DNA of 64,000 nucleotides from Lachnospiraceae bacterium (GTDB taxonomy: Bacteria; Bacillota; Clostridia; Lachnospirales; Lachnospiraceae), in assembly GCA_022510725.1 (NCBI GenBank), contig JAFLSW010000008.1, positions 1 through 64,000 on the forward strand, in the 5' to 3' direction. The position numbers were made by a program, and so were the translations under genes. Of this stretch, positions 56,533 through 64,000 are shown piece after piece. Under the pieces are notes generated by a model that worked only from the letters and a program-made list of their open reading frames with translations, was not told where the DNA came from and searched no databases. Numbering within the stretch: the first letter of the stretch is position 1; each line of letters starts with the position of its first letter.

Positions 56533-57525
56533 ATGGTAGATTTAAAAGGTCGTCATTTTTTAAAATTATTGGATTATACACCGGAGGAGATCACATATCT
56601 TTTGGATCTGGCTGCGGATTATAAAGAAAAAAAGAAAAAAGGCATTCTGGTAGATACTTTAAAAGGAAAGAATGTAGCATTGATCTTTGAAAAGACAAGC
56701 ACCCGCACCAGATGTTCCTTTGAAGTGGCAGCCCATGACCTGGGTATGGGGACCACTTACCTGGACCCCACAGGTTCCCAGATCGGCAAAAAAGAGAGCA
56801 TTGCCGATACCGCCAGAGTTCTTGGCAGGATGTATGACGGCATCGAATACAGAGGCTTTGAGCAGGAGATCGTAGAGGAATTGGCAGAATATGCAGGAGT
56901 TCCGGTATGGAACGGCCTTACCAATGAGTTTCATCCCACACAGATGTTAGCGGATCTTTTGACCATACGGGAACATTTTGGTTCCTTACAGGGAAAAACG
57001 GTGGCATATATGGGAGATGCCCGCTACAATATGGGCAATTCCTGGATGGTGACCTGCGCTAAGATGGGGATGAACTTTGTGGCATGTGCACCCAAAAAAT
57101 ATTTTCCCAATGAAAAATTAGTGGCAGTGTGCAAAGATATTGCAAAAGAAACCGGTGCCACCGTTACCCTTACCGAGGACGCCATGGAAGGCACAAAAGG
57201 TGCAGATGTGATCTACACGGATGTATGGGTATCCATGGGAGAACCGGATGAGGTTTGGGAAGAGCGTATCAGAGAGCTGTCTCCCTATCAGGTAAACGAT
57301 AAGATCATGGAGAATGCAGGAGAGAAGGCCATCTTTATGCACTGCCTTCCGGCCTTTCATGATCTGAAGACAACCATCGGTGCCCAGATGGGTGAAAAGT
57401 TTGGTATCACAGAAATGGAAGTGACCGATCAGGTATTTGAGTCCCCTCAGTCTTTGATATTTGAGGAGGCGGAAAACAGGATGCATACCATTAAAGCGGT
57501 TATGGCGGCTACCTTAGGCGCATAA
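56533..57525 (+). CDS. argF: Ornithine carbamoyltransferase
   Basis: [49 protein letters not shown]. Confidence 0.95.
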   Translation: MVDLKGRHFLKLLDYTPEEITYLLDLAADYKEKKKKGILVDTLKGKNVALIFEKTSTRTRCSFEVAAHDLGMGTTYLDPTGSQIGKKESIADTARVLGRMYDGIEYRGFEQEIVEELAEYAGVPVWNGLTNEFHPTQMLADLLTIREHFGSLQGKTVAYMGDARYNMGNSWMVTCAKMGMNFVACAPKKYFPNEKLVAVCKDIAKETGATVTLTEDAMEGTKGADVIYTDVWVSMGEPDEVWEERIRELSPYQVNDKIMENAGEKAIFMHCLPAFHDLKTTIGAQMGEKFGITEMEVTDQVFESPQSLIFEEAENRMHTIKAVMAATLGA

Positions 57526-57568
57526 ATACGATCAGCATATCAGGACAGAGATATAAGGAGTAGCATCT

Positions 57569-58549
57569 ATGAAAACGGAAATACTGAGTCTCCTTAGGGC
57601 GGCAGAGGGCTATATCTCCGGTCAGGAGCTTTGCAGACGCTTCGGTGTTTCCAGAACGGCGGTCTGGAAAGCCATCAATCAGTTAAAAGAAAGCGGATAT
57701 GAAATAGAAGCGGTTTCCAACAAAGGTTACCGCCTCATAGGGCAGCAGGATATTTTAAATCAGGCAGAGATCAGGAGCAGGATGAATACCAAATGGGCAG
57801 GAAAAGAACTCCATTATTTGGAAAGCACCGGCTCTACCAATCTGGATGCCAAAAGGCTGCTGGAAGAAGGAGCAAAAGACGGTGTCCTGGTGGTTGCAGG
57901 CGAGCAGACAAAGGGAAGAGGCCGGCGGGGCAGAAGCTGGCAGTCTCCTTCCGATGCCAATATCTATATGACCCTGGGACTGAGACCGGAATTAAAGCCG
58001 GAGCTGGCGCCCATGATCACATTGGTGGATGCCCTGGCAGTTGCGGCTGCCGTAGAAGAGGTCTGCGGGCTGGAAGTCAAGATCAAGTGGCCCAATGATG
58101 TGATCATAGATGGGAAAAAGATTTGCGGCATTTTAACGGAAATGAGCACGGAAACCGGTTTTATCCAGTATGTGGTCATTGGAACAGGCATCAATGTAAA
58201 TGAAACGGAATTCCCGGAGGAGCTTAGGGATAAAGCCACCTCTTTGCGACTGGAAAAAGGCGAGGTTTTATTAAGAGCGCCTATTGTAGCCAAATGCATG
58301 GAATTTTTTGAAACCTATTATGAAATCTTTTTAAAAACCGGAGATCTGTCCCTTCTTCTGAAAGATTATGAAAAAAGGTTGGTCAACATGGGAAAAAAAG
58401 TAAAGGTTTTGGATCCTCAGAATGAATTTGAGGGCATCGCCAGAGGCATCGATAAAAAGGGAGAACTGTTGGTAGAAAAGGAAGACGGCACCATAGAACC
58501 GGTTTATGCAGGCGAGGTCAGCGTAAGAGGAATCTACGGTTATGTTTAG
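57569..58549 (+). CDS. birA: Biotin--[acetyl-CoA-carboxylase] ligase/repressor
   Basis: N-terminal HTH (SGQELCRRFGVSRTAVWKAINQLKESGYEIEAVSNKGYRL), GRGRRGRSWQSP, IKWPNDVIIDGKKICGIL. Confidence 0.95.
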   Translation: MKTEILSLLRAAEGYISGQELCRRFGVSRTAVWKAINQLKESGYEIEAVSNKGYRLIGQQDILNQAEIRSRMNTKWAGKELHYLESTGSTNLDAKRLLEEGAKDGVLVVAGEQTKGRGRRGRSWQSPSDANIYMTLGLRPELKPELAPMITLVDALAVAAAVEEVCGLEVKIKWPNDVIIDGKKICGILTEMSTETGFIQYVVIGTGINVNETEFPEELRDKATSLRLEKGEVLLRAPIVAKCMEFFETYYEIFLKTGDLSLLLKDYEKRLVNMGKKVKVLDPQNEFEGIARGIDKKGELLVEKEDGTIEPVYAGEVSVRGIYGYV

Positions 58550-58573
58550 GAATCAAAGAAAGGAGCCTTGGTC

Positions 58574-58933
58574 TTGGAAGGAAAAACAGAAAGAACGGTG
58601 CTTTGTGCCGCCAATGGCTATGAAATGAAATATTATTTCAATCCGGCATTTTCCTCCCTGCCCCAGTCCATACAGGAGGAATTGCACATTATCAGTGTTT
58701 TGTTCACCGAGGATGTGGGCGGCATTTTTCAGATCCTCTTTGAGGAAAACGGAGATGTGACCATTGAAACCGATGCCGAAGAAGCGGATTTTTTGTATGA
58801 TGAGATCTCGGCGGGGCTGATGGTAGGAGAGATCAAAAGGACCAGGCAGGAACTGCTCAGTTCTTTAAGCTTATATTATAAAGTTTTTATCCTGAAGGAA
58901 ACCCCGGAGAATATATTGGAGGAAGAGATATGA
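58574..58933 (+). CDS. Hypothetical protein between birA and coaX
   Basis: Track start TTG 58568; TTG 58574 gives better spacing from AAAGGAG; ATGA overlap with coaX. Confidence 0.7.
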   Translation: MEGKTERTVLCAANGYEMKYYFNPAFSSLPQSIQEELHIISVLFTEDVGGIFQILFEENGDVTIETDAEEADFLYDEISAGLMVGEIKRTRQELLSSLSLYYKVFILKETPENILEEEI

Positions 58934-59712
58934 TATTGGTAATCGATGTAGGCAACACAAATATTACATTTGGTGTATATGATAAAGATAAGTTGGTCAC
59001 CACCTTTCGCATGACCACGAAGATCCCCCGTACCTCGGATGAATATGGCATCCTTATTAAGGACATGCTGTTAAACAATCAGGTGGATGCGGCAGACATT
59101 GAAGGAAGCATTATTGCCAGTGTAGTGCCCAATGTAATGCATGCGCTGGAAAATGCCATGGCTCGCTATCTGCACAGCAAGCCCTTGATCATTGGACCGG
59201 GAACCAGGACCGGGATCCGCATTGATACGGAAAACCCCAGAGAGATCGGTGCCGACAGGATCGTGGACCTGGTGGCAGGATATGAAAAATACGGCGGTCC
59301 CATTTTGGTGTTGGATTTTGGTACGGCGACCACTTATGACCTGATCACCGAAGACGGCAGATTCATTGCCGGCATTACTGCGCCGGGAATCCGCATATCT
59401 GCCAAGGCTCTTTGGGAAGATACGGCAAAGCTGCCCGAAATAGAGATTAAGAAGCCGGGAAGCATTCTGGCAGGAGAGACCATCAGCAGTATGCAGGCGG
59501 GACTTGTTTACGGACAGATCGGTCAGACGGAATATATCATCGAACAGGTAAAAAAGGAATCCGGTCTTCATAACCTGCGTGTGGTGGCAACCGGCGGTCT
59601 GGGACGGATCATTTCGGATGAAACGGATGCCATTGAGATTTATGATCCATTCCTGACTCTGGAAGGACTACGCTTGATCTATGAGCGCAATAAAAAAGGA
59701 AAAAGGAAATAA
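58930..59712 (+). CDS. coaX: Type III pantothenate kinase
   Basis: [55 protein letters not shown]. Confidence 0.96.
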   Translation: MILVIDVGNTNITFGVYDKDKLVTTFRMTTKIPRTSDEYGILIKDMLLNNQVDAADIEGSIIASVVPNVMHALENAMARYLHSKPLIIGPGTRTGIRIDTENPREIGADRIVDLVAGYEKYGGPILVLDFGTATTYDLITEDGRFIAGITAPGIRISAKALWEDTAKLPEIEIKKPGSILAGETISSMQAGLVYGQIGQTEYIIEQVKKESGLHNLRVVATGGLGRIISDETDAIEIYDPFLTLEGLRLIYERNKKGKRK

Positions 59713-59724
59713 GGACGATCTGGG

Positions 59725-60690
59725 ATGAAAACATTGACCATTGGCAGTCTGACTTTAGACAGTCCGGTCATACTGGCCCCTATGGCAGGTGTAACAGACC
59801 TGCCCTTTCGTTTGCTCTGCAGAAAAGAAGGAGCAGGACTGGTGTGTTCGGAAATGATCAGCGCCAAAGCCATTTATTACAATAACAGGAATACGGAAGA
59901 ACTGATGCAGATCCATCAGGAGGAAGCGCCGGTGTCTTTGCAGCTTTTTGGCAGCGACCCGGAACTAATGGGGGAAATGGCAAGGAGGATAGAGGACAGA
60001 CCCTTTGACCTGTTGGATATCAATATGGGCTGCCCGGTGCCGAAAGTGGTAAACAACGGGGAAGGATCCGCGCTGATGAAGGATGTCAAACTGGCAGGCA
60101 AAATTCTCTCTTCTGTAGCAAGAGCAGTAAAAAAGCCGGTTACCGTAAAGATCAGAAAGGGCTTTGATGAAGAACATGTCAATGCGGTGGAGCTGGCAAA
60201 GATAGCAGAAGATGCCGGTGTGGCGGCGATCGCGGTGCACGGTCGGACGAGAGAACAGTTTTACAGCGGGGAAGCAGACTGGGAGATCATTGCAAAGGTT
60301 AAGGATGCGGTTTCTATTCCTGTCATCGGAAACGGAGATGTTACAGACCCGGAAAGTGCCAAAAAGATGTTTGATGAAACGGGCTGTGACGGGATCATGA
60401 TAGGCAGGGCTGCAAGGGGGAATCCATGGATCTTTTCCCAGGTCAACAGATATCTTACAGACGGAACCTATGCAGAAAAACCGGATCCAGTAAAGATGAA
60501 AGAAACCATTCTGCAGCATGCAAGGCTGATGGTGCAGTATAAAGGTGAGTATCTTGCCATCAGGGAAATGCGTAAGCATATTGCCTGGTATACGGCAGGC
60601 ATGCCGAACTCTGCCAGATTCCGAGGGAAGATCAATGCCATGGAAACCATGGAGGAATTAACGGACAGCGTTTGTTCTCTTTTTGGTTGA
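59725..60690 (+). CDS. dusB: tRNA-dihydrouridine synthase
   Basis: VILAPMAGVTDLPFRLLCRKEGAGLVCSEMISAKA, DINMGCPVPKVVNNGEGSALMKD, IGRAARGNPWIF. Confidence 0.96.
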   Translation: MKTLTIGSLTLDSPVILAPMAGVTDLPFRLLCRKEGAGLVCSEMISAKAIYYNNRNTEELMQIHQEEAPVSLQLFGSDPELMGEMARRIEDRPFDLLDINMGCPVPKVVNNGEGSALMKDVKLAGKILSSVARAVKKPVTVKIRKGFDEEHVNAVELAKIAEDAGVAAIAVHGRTREQFYSGEADWEIIAKVKDAVSIPVIGNGDVTDPESAKKMFDETGCDGIMIGRAARGNPWIFSQVNRYLTDGTYAEKPDPVKMKETILQHARLMVQYKGEYLAIREMRKHIAWYTAGMPNSARFRGKINAMETMEELTDSVCSLFG

Positions 60691-60725
60691 TGGTATAAAA
60701 ACAGCTTATCTGCATACATTGAAAT

Positions 60726-61478
60726 ATGGAAAATAGGCTAGACAATCATTCACAGAGAGATTACACCCTATGCTTCCCGCCAGGAAAACCATTGGCGGGA
60801 CATTTTTTGAACTGTTTAAAAGAAATCCTGGCTTATGAGCCTAAGATCCGATGTGCCTATCAGTATCGGCTGCCGGGGCAGGATCATGAAAGCCAATGCC
60901 TGTTTATGGAGCCATTACCGGAACCGAAGCGGTTTCCTAAGCTGGCAGCGGCCTTTACCGGATGGAAGATACAGAGATTTATGAAAGATACGGCATGGGA
61001 AAAGTATCAGATGCAGGATAAACAGGATATTCCCTATGAGCTGCGACTTTATTTCGCAGGGCAGTTCTTAGAAGGGATAACCCCTTTAAAAAGAACCCGC
61101 TTAGGCATTATAGAGGGAGAAGCTTTAAAACGGACGGATCTGATCGCCCTGCTGAGACGATGCTATCATCGATTTAATCATCTGACGGTATTTAGCAGGG
61201 AATCGGAAGCCTATCAAGAATTTACAGAAGACGCATGGGAACAGTACGGTCTTGCCGTTACCGTGACGGGAGCCTATGGAGAATTGGAATTTTGCGACTA
61301 TGTGCTGGACTGTACCGGCACCTCCTTAGGGCATGATGGTACATTTGGAAAAGGGGCTCATATTTTTTCAATTTATATGGATCGGAAGAAAATCCGCAGG
61401 TATAGAAAATCGAGAGATTATGTGACATGGGATTCCTGTTTTGATATCCTTGACAGAGTTTTTCATAATAAGGTATAA
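60726..61478 (+). CDS. Conserved hypothetical protein
   Basis: 250-aa ORF with no overlapping alternative, followed by greA. Confidence 0.7.
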   Translation: MENRLDNHSQRDYTLCFPPGKPLAGHFLNCLKEILAYEPKIRCAYQYRLPGQDHESQCLFMEPLPEPKRFPKLAAAFTGWKIQRFMKDTAWEKYQMQDKQDIPYELRLYFAGQFLEGITPLKRTRLGIIEGEALKRTDLIALLRRCYHRFNHLTVFSRESEAYQEFTEDAWEQYGLAVTVTGAYGELEFCDYVLDCTGTSLGHDGTFGKGAHIFSIYMDRKKIRRYRKSRDYVTWDSCFDILDRVFHNKV

Positions 61479-61537
61479 TACCATAATCGCAATGGCCAGA
61501 GAAAGGCATTCGGTAAATACAGAAAGAAGGTTTTCAA

Positions 61538-62017
61538 ATGGAAGGAAAGAAAAACATTTTAACTTACGAAGGGTTAAAAAAGTATGAGGACGAATTACAT
61601 GACTTAAAGGTATACAAGCGAAAAGAAGTTGCTCAGAAGATCAAAGAAGCCAGAGAGCAGGGCGACTTGTCCGAGAATGCAGAATATGATGCAGCCAAGG
61701 ACGAACAGAGGGATATCGAAGCCCGTATTGAAGAATTGGAAAAAATTCTGAAAAACGCAGAAGTGGTTGTGGAAGATGAAGTGGATCTGGATAAGATCAA
61801 CATCGGCTGCGTTGTAAAGATTAAAGATATGGAAGCAAAACAGGAATTGACTTATAAGATCGTAGGATCTACAGAAGCAAACAGTTTAAAGGGAAAGATC
61901 TCCAACGAATCTCCAGTAGGCAGAGCGCTGATCGGAGCAAAGGTGGGAGATACCGTAAAGGTAGAAGTGCCTGTCGGCATATTGAAGTATAAAGTGCTGG
62001 AGATTCAAAGGGCATAA
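61538..62017 (+). CDS. greA: Transcription elongation factor GreA
   Basis: LTYEGLKKYEDELHDLK, EAREQGDLSENAEYDAAKDEQ, NESPVGRALIGAKVGDTVKVEVP. Confidence 0.96.
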   Translation: MEGKKNILTYEGLKKYEDELHDLKVYKRKEVAQKIKEAREQGDLSENAEYDAAKDEQRDIEARIEELEKILKNAEVVVEDEVDLDKINIGCVVKIKDMEAKQELTYKIVGSTEANSLKGKISNESPVGRALIGAKVGDTVKVEVPVGILKYKVLEIQRA

Positions 62018-62047
62018 GGGACAGAAACACAATATAGGAGAAGGCAA

Positions 62048-63547
62048 ATGGCAGAACAGAATAAGCAGAATCAGCAGGGAGAACAGGATATCAACCAGCT
62101 TTTAAAGGTCCGCCGTGAAAAACTGGAGGCCCTCAGAGAAGCAGGAAAAGACCCTTTTACTATTACAAAATATGAACAGACTCATCATAGTACAGAGATC
62201 AAGGATAACTATGATGAACTGGAAGGAAAAACTGTCAGCATAGCAGGGCGTATTATGTCCAAGCGTGTTATGGGAAAAGCGTCTTTCTGCAATGTACAGG
62301 ATGTTAAGGGTAATATCCAGTCTTATGTGGCAAGAGATTCTATCGGAGAGGAATCCTATGCTGATTTTAAGAAATATGATGTAGGCGATCTGGTAGGCAT
62401 CGAAGGGACCGTGTTTAAGACCAAGACAGAGGAAATCTCCATCCATGCAGAAAAAGTGACCCTCTTATCCAAGAGCCTGCAGATCCTTCCCGAAAAATAT
62501 CATGGACTGACCAATACGGATATCCGTTACCGTCAGCGGTATACGGATCTGATCATGAACGAAGAAGTAAAGGATACCTTTGTAAAGCGTTCCAGGATCA
62601 TATCCTCCATCAGGAGATTTTTGGATGATCAGGGCTTTATGGAAGTAGAGACTCCTATGCTGGTTTCCAATGCGGGAGGAGCTGCTGCAAGACCCTTTGA
62701 GACCCACTACAATGCCCTGGATGAAGACATTAAGTTGAGGATATCCTTAGAGCTTTATTTAAAGAGACTGATCGTAGGCGGTCTGGAAAAGGTTTATGAG
62801 ATCGGACGAGTATTCCGTAATGAAGGTCTGGACACCAGACACAACCCGGAATTTACCCTGATGGAATTATACCAGGCTTATACCGATTATAATGGCATGA
62901 TGGATCTGACGGAAAATATGTTCCGTCATGTGGCGGAGGAAGTCTGCGGAACCACCACCATCCCTTACGGAGAATATATGATCGATCTGGGGAAGCCCTT
63001 TGAGCGACTGACCATGATCGATGCGGTAAAAAAATATACGGGCATCGATTTTGACCAGATACCGGATACAGCTGCGGCAAAAAAGCTGGCTGATGAAAAA
63101 GAAGTTCACTATGAGGACAGACATACGAAGGGCGATATCTTAAGCCTGTTCTTTGAAGAGTTTGTAGAGGAAAAACTGATCCAGCCCACCTTTATCTTAG
63201 ATCATCCGGTGGAGATCAGCCCTCTTACCAAGAGAAAACCGGACAAGCCGGATTATGTGGAGCGGTTTGAGCTCTTCATTACTGCTAGGGAAATGTGCAA
63301 TGCTTATTCCGAGTTAAACGATCCCATTGACCAGAGGGAGCGGTTTAAGGCACAGGAGGCCCTGCTTGCCCAGGGCGACGAGGAAGCCAATCGTACCGAT
63401 GAGGATTTCTTAAATGCTTTGGAGATCGGTATGCCTCCTACAGGCGGCATCGGCTACGGCATTGACAGACTGGTCATGTTGTTGACCAATTCACCGGCTA
63501 TCAGGGATGTATTGCTGTTCCCGACAATGAAGTCGTTGGATAAATAA
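62048..63547 (+). CDS. lysS: Lysyl-tRNA synthetase (class II)
   Basis: RQRYTDLIMN, RSRIISSIRRFLDDQGFMEVETPMLV, FRNEGLDTRHNPEFT, PPTGGIGYGIDRLVMLLTNSPAIRDVLLFPTMK. Confidence 0.97.
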   Translation: MAEQNKQNQQGEQDINQLLKVRREKLEALREAGKDPFTITKYEQTHHSTEIKDNYDELEGKTVSIAGRIMSKRVMGKASFCNVQDVKGNIQSYVARDSIGEESYADFKKYDVGDLVGIEGTVFKTKTEEISIHAEKVTLLSKSLQILPEKYHGLTNTDIRYRQRYTDLIMNEEVKDTFVKRSRIISSIRRFLDDQGFMEVETPMLVSNAGGAAARPFETHYNALDEDIKLRISLELYLKRLIVGGLEKVYEIGRVFRNEGLDTRHNPEFTLMELYQAYTDYNGMMDLTENMFRHVAEEVCGTTTIPYGEYMIDLGKPFERLTMIDAVKKYTGIDFDQIPDTAAAKKLADEKEVHYEDRHTKGDILSLFFEEFVEEKLIQPTFILDHPVEISPLTKRKPDKPDYVERFELFITAREMCNAYSELNDPIDQRERFKAQEALLAQGDEEANRTDEDFLNALEIGMPPTGGIGYGIDRLVMLLTNSPAIRDVLLFPTMKSLDK

Positions 63548-63555
63548 GATTAGTC

Positions 63556-63594
63556 AAGGACACTTTCCCAGTGGAATCTGGAGAGTGTCCTTTT
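63556..63594 (+). terminator. Rho-independent terminator
   Basis: AAGGACACTTTCC ... GGAGAGTGTCC TTTT. Confidence 0.75.
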
Positions 63595-63629
63595 GCTAAG
63601 GGGAAAATTAAATTAGGAGGAAATATCAT

Positions 63630-64000
63630 ATGGATAACTTTAACTTTTATTCACCCACCTTTTTTGCTTTCGGAAAAGAGCGTGAAAATGAAGCAGGAAG
63701 CTTAACAAAGCGTTTTGGCGGAAGCAAAGTGCTCATTGTTTACGGAGGCGGCAGTGTTGTTCGCTCCGGACTATTGGATCGTGTAAAGGCATCGCTGGAA
63801 AAGGAAGGCATTGCCTATGTTCTTCTGGGCGGCGTTCAGCCCAATCCCCGAAGCGGTCTTGTATATGAGGGCATTGAACTTTGTAAAAAGGAAAGTGTGG
63901 ATTTTGTTTTGGCTGTAGGCGGAGGAAGTACCATCGATGCATCTAAAGCAATTGCAGCAGGCGTTGTTTATGATGGCGACTTTTGGGATTTTTACTGCGG
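63630..64000 (+). CDS. Iron-containing alcohol dehydrogenase, N-terminal part (truncated by window end)
   Basis: RBS AGGAGG, ATG 63630; FYSPTFFAFGKERENEAGSLTKRFGGSKVLIVYGGGSVVRSGLLDRV, LAVGGGSTIDASKAIA. Confidence 0.9.
   Translation, partial: MDNFNFYSPTFFAFGKERENEAGSLTKRFGGSKVLIVYGGGSVVRSGLLDRVKASLEKEGIAYVLLGGVQPNPRSGLVYEGIELCKKESVDFVLAVGGGSTIDASKAIAAGVVYDGDFWDFYC

Noticed and set aside
59965-60579. 204-aa minus-strand ORF
   Set aside because: Shadow of dusB
1-64000. tRNA or rRNA genes
   Set aside because: No cloverleaf with GTTCGANTC-type T-arm or rRNA segment recognised by eye; a tRNAscan-SE/Infernal run would be decisive

Overview
This 64-kb window looks like a chromosomal segment of a low-to-mid GC Firmicute, most likely Lachnospiraceae-type judging by protein content. 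Housekeeping genes include trxB, galE, murA, metK (with an S-box/SAM-I riboswitch), dnaE, pfkA, proC, argF, birA, coaX, dusB, greA and lysS. Between them lie regulatory and accessory genes: two EAL-domain c-di-GMP phosphodiesterases (one FIST-EAL), a GntR/ABC/CPBP operon, a PadR/DUF1700-like operon, a cluster of acetyltransferases, a MoxR-AAA/VWA/LRR-like three-gene module, a C-type-lectin-like lipoprotein, and a small alarmone synthetase. The strongest structural anomaly is a pair of ~200-bp imperfect palindromes (about 42732-42933 and 47097-47296). They are homologous to each other, lie in opposite orientation, and bracket an accessory block inserted between metK and dnaE. Their central hairpins keep the loop sequence while the stems carry compensatory changes, and a related hairpin occurs at 3209-3256. 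Other points: an alpha/beta hydrolase that appears to start at ATA and is truncated in the ORF track, a PRTase-like protein lacking the usual acidic pair in the PRPP loop, a nested stem-loop leader upstream of a SleB-like hydrolase, and several promoter-overlapping operator palindromes. No tRNA, rRNA, CRISPR array or transposase gene was recognised. All family calls come from reading motifs by eye; no database search was run.
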